Counted from the stretch's first letter, positions 1-8,582 are shown. The stretch: 32,361 nucleotides of DNA from Clostridia bacterium (GCA_910575405.1 CAJTER010000044.1:1-32361); one strand, 5' to 3'. Numbers and translations are program-made. Notes: generated by a model from the sequence alone, not told the origin.

Positions 1-304
1 CCTCATCACGCCCATCGGTTTTGCGCCTGGCATTGGAATTTGGATTCCGTTTGTAGGTAACCGTTGCATCCAATCCCTGATCTCTGTAGTCCTTTACGAT
101 GTTGGAAACGGTAGCTTTGCACACACCGTACGCATTCGCAAGTTGCATCTGTGTCAGGTGATTCGGATTATTCTCATCCAGTTCTAACAGGATTTGGCAT
201 CTTCGAAGGATGGTTTTGGAGATATCCTTGCTGCGAATCATAGATTGTAGCTTGTTTCTTTCTTCTTCGGATAGCGAAATAGGATATATTTTTGGTCTGG
301 CCAT
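1..304 (-). CDS. IS630-family transposase, N-terminal part (cut by window edge)
   Basis: The reading frame opens at the ATG at 304 and runs off the left edge, giving about 101 residues. It begins MARPKIYPISLSEEERNKL and continues into a helix-turn-helix (ILRRCQILLELDEN, then QLANAYGVCKATVSNIVKDY). This is the DNA-binding N-terminus typical of IS630-family transposases. The DDE catalytic domain would lie outside the window, so activity cannot be judged. The start is preceded by a purine stretch (AAAAGGAGA) that serves as ribosome binding site. One end of the element should lie between about 320 and 400, but the other terminal repeat is not visible, so I cannot fix the boundary or the TA target duplication. 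A free-standing HTH regulator is a less likely alternative. Confidence 0.8.
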   Translation of the reverse strand, partial: MARPKIYPISLSEEERNKLQSMIRSKDISKTILRRCQILLELDENNPNHLTQMQLANAYGVCKATVSNIVKDYRDQGLDATVTYKRNPNSNARRKTDGRDE

Positions 305-512
305 GGTATCTCTCCTTTTTCTTTTATGATACCACATATTACCATATTTGTCAAGCCGACACTACACTAGTTCTATTATAGCAGTCTAAAATAGTATTTA
401 TATACTAACAGGGACACCTTTACTATCGTATCATAGGATGTTTTTTCTTTCATCCGATCACGTCACCACTACACGATTCTCCCCAACATAGCTGGGGGAT
501 TAGCTCTTTCAT

Positions 513-1303
513 TTATCCTTTACTTTGTATTCCTCTTAAATAATTTACAAATCCAGAACAAGCTACCAACATAAACTTTACTTCTTCGAAAGTCGTTTCT
601 GGTCCCCCAATCTGTCCAGCATGCCGGATACTTGATGCATCACTTGTATATCCATACAATTTTTCGAAGGCACATTCCAATACCGGGTGAATATCTATTC
701 CCTTTTTTAATTGCTTAAGTGCATTCCCTAATGTCGTCTTTTTACCTAATATCTCATTGCCATTGCTTCTACAGCGCTTATACTTTCTTTTATAGAATTC
801 TCATAATCTGGGGGTTCATGATCAGCCAGAAGATTTAATGCCTTATTTATGTGCTCATCCACTTTATTCTCTTTGCTCTTCGCCGCTTCCTCTATCTGCG
901 AAATCTCAATATCACTTGTAATCTGTACAATATACCCATTTACAAATCTATAGCCAACGAATTCGGTTTCCAAAACATCATTAAATATATCATACACTTC
1001 GAATTGTCCTGGATAGTGTGCTTTTTTATGAAACAATCTTGCTATGTACTCAATTATGGATAAGACACTTGCATAATCTTCTTCATAAATTGTATTATTG
1101 ATTATTTCAAACATCCTATTTGTCTTATAAGATATATCTGGATTACAATCAATTTGCTGTGAATATACATCACGAAGTATATTTCGCCAAAATTGATTTC
1201 TTTCAGTCCCTTGGAAGTCTCTTTTAAATATGACATGAAACATCGCATTAATAATATTAACTAATGCCGTTCGTGTCCTATCATCAAGGCTTTCATATTG
1301 CAT
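513..1303 (-). pseudogene. AbiJ-NTD4 / HEPN-like defence-associated protein, frameshifted
   Basis: Two adjacent frames together make one protein of about 263 residues. The first runs from the ATG at 1303 (MQYESLDDRTRTALVNIIN) to a TAG at 746-748. The second continues in a different frame from about 760 to the TAA at 513-515 and contains GKKTTLGNALKQLKKGIDIH and SSIRHAGQIGGPE. The join lies at 758-761, where one base appears to be missing; adding one base restores EAM-x-NEILGKKTTLGNAL without a stop. The sequence matches my memory of the family carrying the AbiJ N-terminal domain 4, a HEPN-like fold often found in abortive-infection proteins and near type I restriction genes. It sits 71 bp downstream of hsdS on the same strand. 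It may be a real pseudogene or a single-base sequencing error. Confidence 0.75.
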
Positions 1304-1374
1304 CTGAAGTATTTATGGGATGAATATTATTTCTATCCGCAAATCCTCCCCTAATTTGTACTTTTAATTCTTTA

Positions 1375-2721
1375 TTATCCAATAAACTCCTCCTTCTCTC
1401 TGGGAAGCTCTACCGCGCTTGCCTCCTCCGGCTCATTTGTCCCCAGCTTGCCATGAAAAGCACGGGCCAAAATAGATTTTTTCATGGTGTCTATCTGCTC
1501 AAGGACTGATTCAGCGGCTTCTTTAGCTTGCAGTTCCTTAAATAGCAAATTATCTAATATTTCTACCATTTGCTCTTGCTCTGTCTCAATTGGTATAGTA
1601 ATAGGTAAATTCCTTAAATACCTTAAAGAAACAAATCTCTGTGTTGAGCCTTTTGCTTCTTTATTCATCTTATCTCTGAGTTCCTTTGTTTCAAGGTAAT
1701 ACTTTATCATGTACGGATTGACTTTGCCGATATTTTTGAATAGGGCTATATTTTTAATTGCATAATTGGGTTCTTGCTCAACAACAACAGGATTTCCAAT
1801 AGTGCCGATCATGGCAAAAAGAACATCACCAATATCAACTTTACTTCGTTCATTAATTTTATCATAATCCTCTTTTGATATAAATTTCACATCCTTATTG
1901 GTGATTCCTCCATTTTTTAAATTTTTAGAAGTTACTAAGGCAAGACCTTTATCATGATATTGAGGCGAATCATGCGTACCATCTCTAACGTCCAATATAT
2001 TTTTGAACACAGTTTTATGCCAACTATCCAACCCAACCCCATGCTCTTCTCTCCACCTCTCCGTCAGCTCCCCGCTAAAGGCCTTATACAAAATAGCCGA
2101 CTTCCGCAGCTCAAAACCATCCAAAACAGCCTGAGCCTTCTCCTTCGCTTCATCCAGCCTGGCAAACAGACTTTCAATACGGTCAACAATACGCTGCTGC
2201 TCGGCAAGGGGTGGAAGCATAAATACTTTTTCCAATATATCAGAACGAGAAATTCCTGGAATTAATCCATTCCCTGCCTCTCTCAATTCATTACAAATAT
2301 ATTGTAAAAAATAGTAAACAAACGTTAAATTTATCTTTTTGTACGGCCGAATTGCCATGATCTGACGGCTTATATTTATGCTATCCTCCTGCTGTATATA
2401 AAGTTTCCCTATTGTCCCTTTCACACTAAGAAGAATGTCATTTTTTCTTGAAATAACTTGCGGGGACTCAATCCAACGTTCAGCTTTAAACGTACCGTTA
2501 TTGATATTGCTTGCCCCAAGGATATATGGTATTCCCACTCCTCTATCGTTACACTCAGATAATGCCACATCACGACCAGAAATCAGTTCAATTGCCCCTC
2601 CAAGCCTTACCCAGCACCAATTCCCCGGCACCCCATACGGCTGCTCCTCCTCCGGCACCAGCGCCTGCCGCAGCCTTTCCTCCGGGGTCAGCGCCTTTGC
2701 CGCTTTTTTATCTCTCGCCAT
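1375..2721 (-). CDS. hsdS: Type I restriction-modification specificity subunit HsdS
   Basis: The 448-residue protein is the DNA-recognition subunit of a type I restriction-modification complex. It has the usual two-repeat plan. Target recognition domain 1 is at about residues 30-165 and is followed by a conserved helix (LPPLAEQQRIVDRIESLFAR, then ELRKSAILYKAFSGELT). Target recognition domain 2 is at about 235-385 and is followed by the second conserved helix (ETEQEQMVEILDNLL, then TMKKSILARAFHGKLG). The two helices act as the spacer that sets the distance between the half-sites. The start at 2721 overlaps the end of hsdM by 14 bp, as expected for translational coupling. Both recognition domains look full length, so the subunit appears intact. 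The target sequence cannot be predicted by eye. Confidence 0.96.
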   Translation of the reverse strand: MARDKKAAKALTPEERLRQALVPEEEQPYGVPGNWCWVRLGGAIELISGRDVALSECNDRGVGIPYILGASNINNGTFKAERWIESPQVISRKNDILLSVKGTIGKLYIQQEDSINISRQIMAIRPYKKINLTFVYYFLQYICNELREAGNGLIPGISRSDILEKVFMLPPLAEQQRIVDRIESLFARLDEAKEKAQAVLDGFELRKSAILYKAFSGELTERWREEHGVGLDSWHKTVFKNILDVRDGTHDSPQYHDKGLALVTSKNLKNGGITNKDVKFISKEDYDKINERSKVDIGDVLFAMIGTIGNPVVVEQEPNYAIKNIALFKNIGKVNPYMIKYYLETKELRDKMNKEAKGSTQRFVSLRYLRNLPITIPIETEQEQMVEILDNLLFKELQAKEAAESVLEQIDTMKKSILARAFHGKLGTNEPEEASAVELPREKEEFIG

Positions 2722-4144
2722 ACTGCACCTCCGGCTTTTCCAGAGCTTTCAGCTCCTTCACCACGCTCATCAACAGATCCGCCGCCTCTTCCAGCAGCGC
2801 AATGGCCTCCTCGCCGCTTTCGATGGGATCCGGCAAATCCTCATAGTCCACGATGGAATCGTCGCGAATCAGGCCCAGATCCAGGCTGTTTCCCTTTTCT
2901 GCAATCTGCTCACGGGTAAATACGCTGAATCGTTCATCCTGCACCGCATGGCGATCCGCCGCCTCATAGGCTGTTTCAAAATCCGCAAAATGCTCCCCTT
3001 TCAGCGGGCTGCTCTTGCCAAAGGATGGCATGTTGGTGCGCAGATCATAAAACCAGACTTCCTTTGTGCTGCCCTTATCCGTCTTTTCGCGGGTAAAAAA
3101 CAGGACATTGGTTTTGACGCCCTGGGCGTAGAAAATGCCGGTGGGCAGGCGCAGCACCGTATGGAGATTGCATTTGTCCATCAGGTCAACGCGGATCTTT
3201 TCACCTTCGCCATCGGCAAAGAGGACATTGTCAGGCAGCACCACGGCGGCGCGGGCCTTTCCATCCGCTTTCAGGCTGCGGTAAATATGCTGCAGGAAGT
3301 TCAGCTGTTTATTGCTGGTCTGGAAGGTAAAGTCATCGCGGGTGGCGCGCTCGCCGCCTTTCTTTGTGCCAAAGGGCGGATTCGTCAGAACCACATCGTA
3401 TCCCGTCAGGCTTTTGCCCATATTGGAAAGGGTATCGCCCAATAAAATATCACCTTCTATATCGTGGAGCATGGCGTTCATCAGGGCCAGCCTGTGAGTA
3501 TCGTGAACCAGTTCCACACCGGTGAAGGCTTCTTCCCGTTCAAATTTCGCAGCGTCTGCATCAAGGTCAAAAAAATCATCCGTCTGATCCGCTACATAAC
3601 GGTGGGCGGCGATCATAAAGCCAAAGGTCCCGCAGGCCGGATCGTTGCAGCGTTCGCCGGCCTGGGGTTTCATCAGTCTGGTCATAACGTCGATGAGCAC
3701 CCGGGGCGTAAAATACTGGCCTGCGCCGGATTTTTTCTCGCTTGCGTTCTTTTCCAAAAGGCCCTCGTACAGGTTTCCCAGTCCCTCTTCACGGGCAGAG
3801 AACCAGTCCAATCCGTCGATGGTAGTAATAATTTTCTCAAGGTTTTTTGGCTCGTCGATGTTGGTGGATGCTCCCTGATAGATTTCACGCACCCGGCCTG
3901 TACCGTTTTCTCCCAAATGATTGAGCAGATCTTTATAGAATTTTTTCAGCTCGATTCCGCTCCTGGCAGTCAGCTGATCCCATCTGTAAGCTTCGGGGAT
4001 TTGGCTTTCTGCGCCAGTTTCCTTTGCCATTTTCAGGAATAAAATATAGGTGAGCTCTGTAACATACTGGTGATAGGTAATGCCGTCATCGCGAAGGACG
4101 TTGCAGAGGTTCCAGAGTTTTGATACGATTTCCTGTGTGTTCAT
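2708..4144 (-). CDS. hsdM: Type I restriction-modification methyltransferase subunit HsdM
   Basis: The 478-residue protein is the N6-adenine methyltransferase subunit. The N-terminal helical HsdM domain (MNTQEIVSKLWNLCNVLRDD) leads to the conserved GAGQYFTPR at about 140-148, the SAM-binding motif I DPACGTFGF at about 168-176 and catalytic motif IV NPPFG at about 255-259. The length is normal for the family. Motif I has Phe where many HsdM proteins have Gly; I believe this variant occurs in related enzymes and do not read it as damage. The ATG at 4144 overlaps the hsdR stop codon by one base (TAATG), so the genes are translationally coupled. Together with HsdS it would form the M2S1 modification complex. 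Confidence 0.97.
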   Translation of the reverse strand: MNTQEIVSKLWNLCNVLRDDGITYHQYVTELTYILFLKMAKETGAESQIPEAYRWDQLTARSGIELKKFYKDLLNHLGENGTGRVREIYQGASTNIDEPKNLEKIITTIDGLDWFSAREEGLGNLYEGLLEKNASEKKSGAGQYFTPRVLIDVMTRLMKPQAGERCNDPACGTFGFMIAAHRYVADQTDDFFDLDADAAKFEREEAFTGVELVHDTHRLALMNAMLHDIEGDILLGDTLSNMGKSLTGYDVVLTNPPFGTKKGGERATRDDFTFQTSNKQLNFLQHIYRSLKADGKARAAVVLPDNVLFADGEGEKIRVDLMDKCNLHTVLRLPTGIFYAQGVKTNVLFFTREKTDKGSTKEVWFYDLRTNMPSFGKSSPLKGEHFADFETAYEAADRHAVQDERFSVFTREQIAEKGNSLDLGLIRDDSIVDYEDLPDPIESGEEAIALLEEAADLLMSVVKELKALEKPEVQYGER

Positions 4145-7100
4145 TATGCCGATTCTCCTCCATCATCATACAGATATTCGTTTAGTTCCAAAACAATGCG
4201 TTCCAGCTTATTTCCGAATACTTTGTTGATTTTCGCAAAGCCTCCCTGAGCCTTGAAGCGTCCGTCTTCATCAAAGACCGCTATGTTCAGCACCGATTCT
4301 TCCATCAGATATTTTTCCATTCGGCCGATCCAGTTTAACTCCTGCCTGGAAAACTGATGGGCTTTTTTCAGCTTGTCCACGGCCTGCCGGATTCTGGCTT
4401 CATGGGAAATCAGGGCAGAGCCGATGGCATAGCGTCGAATCAGGCTGATAATATCCGCCGTTATCTCCTCATTTGTCATCTGTGAAACTGCCGTATTCAG
4501 CTGCCGGGCAGTAAAGCCTTCCTGATCCAGTGTCAGGCGCAGAGATTTCAGGCTTTCACGGGTCAGCTCCTTTGGTCTGGTGCAGACGATATTCAGGGCG
4601 GCAATTTGATTGAGATTGTCCTTGACATAGGCTGCAAATGCATCCAGATAATCCTCCGGCCTGCTGCCTTTTCCGTAGCCCCGGCTGTGTTCCAAAAGCT
4701 CGTCTTCTTCATCCGATATTACAACAGGGCGGCCGGTCCTGCCTTTTGCCTCCTGAAGCATTTCAAACATATCTGCATAAGCCAGCAGCCGTTTTTTTGC
4801 TTCCTCCGGCTTACAGCTCTGTATATCGAGAATAAACTGCGCAGGGTCTTTGCCTCCTGTCATATTGATAAAGTAATCCATGGTTTTACCATCCATATTT
4901 CGCTTCTTTCGCTGCAGCTTTGCCAGAATCTGATCAATCTGATACTGGATCTGCTTTTCATCTTCCATCACTTCCAGACCTTCCAGCAGCCCGGTGAAGG
5001 TTGCCTTGGGGCTTGCGGCAACCGGTTTCATGGTGCTTAGGGCTTCCAGAGAATCGTAAACGCCTACCGGATCGTAAATCTCAAAATGAGTCTTGTGAAT
5101 TTTGGGGCAAAGTCTGGTGGCCCGGCCCATCATCTGCTCAAAGAGAATACGGGACTTGACCCGGCGCATGAATACCAGGGTTGTAATTTCCGGCACATCA
5201 ATGCCTGTAGTCAGCAGATCGACGGTGACTGCAATGCTGGGGAAGCGTTCATTTTTGAAACGATTGACAGCTTCCTGAATCCGCTTTCGATTGCCGCCGC
5301 CCACGGAACCGGTGATTTTCATAATGGCATCGTTGTCCACGCCTGTCTGTGCATAAAGCTCTTTGAGAATTTTTACAATCATATCCGCATGCTGGTCATC
5401 AACTGCATAAATCAGTGTTTTCCCCTGCTTGTCGGAATCCTCTGGGTCGATATCGCGGGCGATTTCTTCCAAAACGGCTCTGTTAAAGGGCTCGGTAATG
5501 ACCTGCCGGTTGAAAGCTTCAATATCAAAATCAAGCTCATCATCGAGAAGCTCGGAGTTTGTGATTTCACCGGTAACCGGATCATAGATTGTAAGCTCAT
5601 CCCCCGCTTTGTAATGGATTCCTTCTCTGCCAAGTCTGGTAGTCAGCTCATGGGGCGCGTCATGGTCCACCAGATAGCCTTCAATCACCGCTTCCCGGTA
5701 TGTATATTTGTACACAGGCTGCCCGAAGATTTTGGTGGTCTGCAGGGCCGGCGTCGCGGTCAGGGCAATTTTTACAGCATCAAAGTATTCGACCACAGAG
5801 CGATATTTGCTCTGATAATCCATCTGATCCCGGTAGAGAAGCTCATCTTCGCCCATTTCCTTATCCAATATGTAGCCTCTGTGTGCCTCATCAATAATGA
5901 CTAAATCAAAATCGCTGACAGCCGGCATGGAATCCTCGTTGTTGTACAGAATACGCTTTACCATGCTCTGCACAGTTGCAATCTGAAGGCGCGTTTCCCG
6001 CTCAGCCTGCTTTTCTTCCAGGCCGTTGATATTGTAAATATCATGGAGGGACATCAGCTCTTCCAGTTTGACTTCTTTGAACACATCGAAGGCCTGCTGG
6101 CCCAGCGTATTTCGATCCACCAGGAAGAGGATTCTGCGAAAGCGGCCTGTTTTCAGAAAGCGGTATATCATGCCCAGTACGGTGCGGGTTTTTCCTGTGC
6201 CCGTTGCCATGGCCAGTAAAACATGCTGTTGTCCATTCATAATGGCATTTTCCGCAGCCTGAATGGCCTTCAACTGATAGTCGCGAAGGTTCAGACCGTC
6301 CTTGTCACGCAGCAGATCATAAGGCATTTTCCGCAGCGCCTGATTGCGGGCAGCGATATCTTTTTCCAGCAGTTCCAGCATGCCTGCCGGACTCATCCAT
6401 CCCCTAAGCGCTTTGGGTGCATTATCCGGCTGTCTGAAATCGAGAAACCAGATGCCGCTCTTCGTATCATACTGCTCCAAATACGGCCTGCCGTTGGTAG
6501 CAAAAGTGAAAGGAACTTTATAGTTTCCCCATGTTCCCATCTGGTACTCCACGTCGGCGCTTCTGATATTGCGGGAGTATTCCTTGCACTGGTAGTCGAT
6601 GACCGATGGAATGTCCTTATGAATAGCTTTCGCCTCAATGGTTGCCACCATTTGCTCACCGATAAAAAGCGTATAATCCACATATCCCCGGCTTCCCGCC
6701 GCAGAATCCGTAGGCCATTCGGCAATTGCCATATTGCGGCCCTTGATCGGGCGCGTCCCCTTCGAATAGCGCAGGTTTTCCGTATCCGCCTCCCAGCCGA
6801 CCTTGCGGAGCTGTTCATCGATGAGATAGCGGGTTTCTGCTTCGGATTTGATTCTCTGGCTTGCCGCCCTGCCGGCCTGTTTCTTTCGCTCTTCCTTTGC
6901 AACAGCAGGTGCTTTCTCTGCTGCCCTGGCCGCTTCCTCAAGCAGCTTTTCCTCTTCCGCCTTTTCGTTCTCCCTGTCAGCAGAGGCAGGCTCCGGGTTC
7001 TCGGACGGCATCACAAAGGGCCTGTTCTGATACTGCCAGTCGCCGTAAGTCTGCATGAACCATTCGCACAGACTGTACGCCATCTGAATCATCGCCCTGC

Positions 7101-7410
7101 CATCCTTAACGGAAGAATAATTCTCATGAACCGCTTTGTTTCTGATTTTACGAAGAACGTGAAAAAGATCGGCCAGATCGCAGGTAATCATGCCTTCCCG
7201 CATCAGCGCATCGATCCTGGCCGCAGCGGTATTGTCTTTGGGCAGCGGGATGCTGTCATAAGTAAAAATCAGGTTCACAATGGTTTCGCCGATCATTCCC
7301 AGTTTCATCAGACAGGAATTGGAATCGCTGTACAGGTACTTTTCCGCCAGTTCTCCAAAATTTGCAAGAACCGGGAAGGTTTCGTTTAAAAATGCAAAGT
7401 TTGAGCTCAT
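4144..7410 (-). CDS. hsdR: Type I restriction endonuclease/translocase subunit HsdR with N-terminal DUF4145
   Basis: The 1088-residue motor and nuclease subunit starts at the ATG at 7410, chosen because AGGAGG lies 8 nt upstream (7419-7424); an ATG at 7446 has no such site. Domains in order: a helical DUF4145/HEPN-like region (about 13-103), a charged Ala/Glu/Lys-rich coiled-coil linker (about 145-190), and the PD-(D/E)xK nuclease (Asp near 245, EAK near 259-261). Next come the SF2 helicase motifs (Walker A ATGTGKT near 402-408, DEAH near 507-510, the TATP motif, and motif VI QMMGRATRL). An EcoEI-type C-terminal domain ends the protein. All catalytic motifs are present, so the subunit looks active. 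It is the first gene of the hsdRMS operon and resembles type IB (EcoAI/EcoEI-like) systems. Confidence 0.96.
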   Translation of the reverse strand: MSSNFAFLNETFPVLANFGELAEKYLYSDSNSCLMKLGMIGETIVNLIFTYDSIPLPKDNTAAARIDALMREGMITCDLADLFHVLRKIRNKAVHENYSSVKDGRAMIQMAYSLCEWFMQTYGDWQYQNRPFVMPSENPEPASADRENEKAEEEKLLEEAARAAEKAPAVAKEERKKQAGRAASQRIKSEAETRYLIDEQLRKVGWEADTENLRYSKGTRPIKGRNMAIAEWPTDSAAGSRGYVDYTLFIGEQMVATIEAKAIHKDIPSVIDYQCKEYSRNIRSADVEYQMGTWGNYKVPFTFATNGRPYLEQYDTKSGIWFLDFRQPDNAPKALRGWMSPAGMLELLEKDIAARNQALRKMPYDLLRDKDGLNLRDYQLKAIQAAENAIMNGQQHVLLAMATGTGKTRTVLGMIYRFLKTGRFRRILFLVDRNTLGQQAFDVFKEVKLEELMSLHDIYNINGLEEKQAERETRLQIATVQSMVKRILYNNEDSMPAVSDFDLVIIDEAHRGYILDKEMGEDELLYRDQMDYQSKYRSVVEYFDAVKIALTATPALQTTKIFGQPVYKYTYREAVIEGYLVDHDAPHELTTRLGREGIHYKAGDELTIYDPVTGEITNSELLDDELDFDIEAFNRQVITEPFNRAVLEEIARDIDPEDSDKQGKTLIYAVDDQHADMIVKILKELYAQTGVDNDAIMKITGSVGGGNRKRIQEAVNRFKNERFPSIAVTVDLLTTGIDVPEITTLVFMRRVKSRILFEQMMGRATRLCPKIHKTHFEIYDPVGVYDSLEALSTMKPVAASPKATFTGLLEGLEVMEDEKQIQYQIDQILAKLQRKKRNMDGKTMDYFINMTGGKDPAQFILDIQSCKPEEAKKRLLAYADMFEMLQEAKGRTGRPVVISDEEDELLEHSRGYGKGSRPEDYLDAFAAYVKDNLNQIAALNIVCTRPKELTRESLKSLRLTLDQEGFTARQLNTAVSQMTNEEITADIISLIRRYAIGSALISHEARIRQAVDKLKKAHQFSRQELNWIGRMEKYLMEESVLNIAVFDEDGRFKAQGGFAKINKVFGNKLERIVLELNEYLYDDGGESA

Positions 7411-7458
7411 GCAGATTGCCTCCTTTTTCCAGGCTATGCAGGACAATTTTTGATCTAT

Positions 7459-7467
7459 AGTATATCA
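7459..7467 (-). promoter_or_regulatory. Candidate extended -10 promoter for hsdRMS
   Basis: On the minus strand TGATATACT forms an extended -10 element (TGn followed by TATACT), about 40 nt upstream of the hsdR ribosome binding site. No good -35 hexamer lies 17 nt further upstream, which suits an extended -10 promoter. It is divergent from the strong promoter at 7571-7599. Confidence 0.5.
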
Positions 7468-7570
7468 TAGCGTTTCATGTTTTAGAGGATTTTCTTGCAT
7501 TTTGTAAGCTGTACAAATGAAAATTTATATCCTCCGCTATTGAGAAGTATTATCTGTTTTTGAAAATTAA

Positions 7571-7599
7571 TTGACGTATTTCCGAACTCTGCATATAAT
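7571..7599 (+). promoter_or_regulatory. Strong sigma-A promoter for the structured RNA / PBECR4 unit
   Basis: TTGACG at 7571-7576 and TATAAT at 7594-7599 are separated by exactly 17 nt, close to the sigma-A consensus. Transcription should start near 7606-7608, immediately before the folded RNA. No open reading frame with a ribosome binding site begins between this promoter and the terminator at 7762-7797. Confidence 0.85.
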
Positions 7600-7606
7600 A
7601 ATAATA

Positions 7607-7797
7607 TCAGGCAGGCAACAGCGTGTGTCTGTCCAAGCGCTGAAGCATAGCAGCGTACCGGAAAGCCTTGCTATGCGGAGCTTTCGAGAGGGGTTGTGCA
7701 GTGAAACCTCAAACCGGAGTAGGCAGGATGCCCCTATGGCAATTGCTGAAAGAAAATGCTCAAAGTCGCTTTGCATATGCAGGGCGGCTTTCTTTTT
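7607..7797 (+). ncRNA. Structured non-coding RNA of unknown family upstream of PBECR4 gene
   Basis: Between a consensus promoter and an intrinsic terminator lies a stretch of about 190 nt that folds into a multibranched RNA. A closing helix pairs 7612-7618 with 7743-7748 (one bulged G). It encloses four hairpins: 7619-7623 with 7638-7642 (5 bp), 7645-7652 with 7669-7676 (8 bp, perfect), 7690-7695 with 7705-7710 (6 bp including one G-U), and 7720-7725 with 7729-7736 (6 bp, two bulged C). The terminator follows. I do not recognise it as 6S, SRP, RNase P, tmRNA or any riboswitch I know. Its position directly before a nuclease-like gene suggests either a leader attenuator or an antitoxin-like RNA. 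The pairings are hand-drawn and need covariation support. Confidence 0.6.
7762..7797 (+). terminator. Intrinsic terminator at the 3' end of the structured RNA
   Basis: An 8-bp stem (7762-7769 with 7784-7791, one G-U pair) encloses a loop that itself holds the palindrome TGCATATGCA. It is followed by a T-rich tract (TCTTTTT, 7791-7797). It lies 20 nt before the PBECR4 start codon, so the gene would be reached only by read-through. Confidence 0.8.
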
Positions 7798-7817
7798 ATC
7801 TGGAAAGGACTTAGAAA

Positions 7818-8416
7818 ATGGATCAATTATTAGAATGCGCTATGGCCTACCAAAACCTTTTGAATACTGCTTATAGAATTGTTTTAGGAAGAAAAGATAA
7901 GCTAACGGAACTTCAGCTCTACTTTGAACCGGTAGGCTTCCATCATCTGATTGGCTTGCATAAATTAAGAGATTTACGGATTTCTCGGGCAAGTCGAGAA
8001 AAGTTTTCCACGACATATTGAATGGAAAAATTACATATGAATTTATAGCTCAAAGCAAATATTTTTACTTGATTAAACGGCGATTTCTTCCTTTTTCCAA
8101 TCTTGAAGCACTTTTGGATCAAAACCGGCTCGTATTCCGTTACAGCATGAAATCGAACCAATTTTCCCTGATTGAAGCAGATTACCTACTATCCACTCCA
8201 TATGAGAAAAATGATATTTACATCTTTCTCGCAGAACAGGAAGACAGTGGAAAGTATTTTTGCCGTTCTTTTTTTCCAAAGGAAGAAAAAGATTACACCA
8301 AAGGACAAGCTGTTTACACAATGCTCTATAAAGAAAAAATCTGCTTATTGACAGGGGCAGTACAGATCCAGTATGACCGTCTTACACCAAAAATGTCTAA
8401 AAAGGCAAAAAGTTAA
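7818..8416 (+). pseudogene. PBECR4-domain nuclease-like protein, frameshifted
   Basis: A frame starting at the ATG at 7818 (MDQLLECAMAYQNLLNTAYR, with AAAGGA at 7804-7809) ends at a TGA just after RASREKFSTTY. The downstream frame continues the same protein through NGKITYEFIAQSKYFYL, FYLIKRRFLPFSNLE and SGKYFCRSFFPKEEKDYTKG to the stop at 8414-8416. Restoring one A in the run at 7999-8002 gives one protein of about 199 residues reading REKVFHDILNGKITYEF. From memory this matches the PBECR4 family (phage-associated BECR-fold RNase-like domain, PF18813), usually a stand-alone protein of about 200 residues in Clostridia. BECR-fold proteins include RelE-, EndoU- and colicin-type RNases. The break in a short A-run could be mutation, phase variation or a sequencing error. 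Confidence 0.75.
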
Positions 8417-8460
8417 TTTGTAAATTCATATCCTGGATCCTACTTTTTGCCCTCCGCCCA

Positions 8461-8480
8461 GGCAGCTCCTGTGAGCTGTC
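8461..8480. other. Hairpin between convergent genes
   Basis: A perfect 6-bp stem (8463-8468 with 8473-8478, tetraloop at 8469-8472), extendable to 8 bp with a G-U pair, lies between the PBECR4 gene and the end of the molybdoenzyme operon. Neither side has a clear T-tract, so it is at best a weak terminator for either strand. Confidence 0.35.
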
Positions 8481-8507
8481 CTCTTTCCACGGAAAGCCCG
8501 CCCCTCT

Positions 8508-8582
8508 CTACTTGTCTTCCATCATGGATTCCACCTGGCTCATTCTTCCGTTCACAATCCCCTCCGAGAGACAGATCTGTCC
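8508..8582 (-). pseudogene. C-terminal remnant of a duplicated DVU_1557-like zinc-ribbon gene
   Basis: Reading the minus strand gives SGQICLSEGIVNGRMSQVES followed by MMEDK and a stop at 8508-8510. This closely copies the last 25 residues of the intact gene at 8872-9066 (GQVCLSEELVNGRMSEVES followed by MMEDK). The nucleotide sequence is also similar over about 75 bases. The N-terminal two thirds, including the first CxxC, are missing, and the remnant begins right at the stop codon of the gene at 8584-8835. It is best explained as the stump of a tandem duplication. Confidence 0.75.

Noticed and set aside
481-497. Short inverted repeat CCCCA/TGGGG downstream of the AbiJ-like gene
   Set aside because: Only 5 bp with a 7-nt loop and no T-tract on either strand; too weak to call a terminator or an insertion-sequence end.
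2435-3445. 336-codon plus-strand frame opposite hsdM and the 5' end of hsdS
   Set aside because: It spans two well-supported genes on the other strand and shows no ribosome binding site or family motif.
2708-4144. HsdM motif I with Phe (GTFGF) as a sign of inactivation
   Set aside because: I believe this variant occurs in functional type I methyltransferases, and all other motifs are intact.
6223-7389. 388-codon plus-strand frame opposite hsdR
   Set aside because: It is antisense to clear HsdR domains with all helicase motifs intact, and its translation has no recognisable domain.
7607-7761. Search for tandem repeats like those of ToxI-type antitoxin RNAs, or a match to 6S, SRP or RNase P RNA
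   Set aside because: No direct repeats of 12 nt or more and no conserved cores of those RNAs were found, so none of these names is used.
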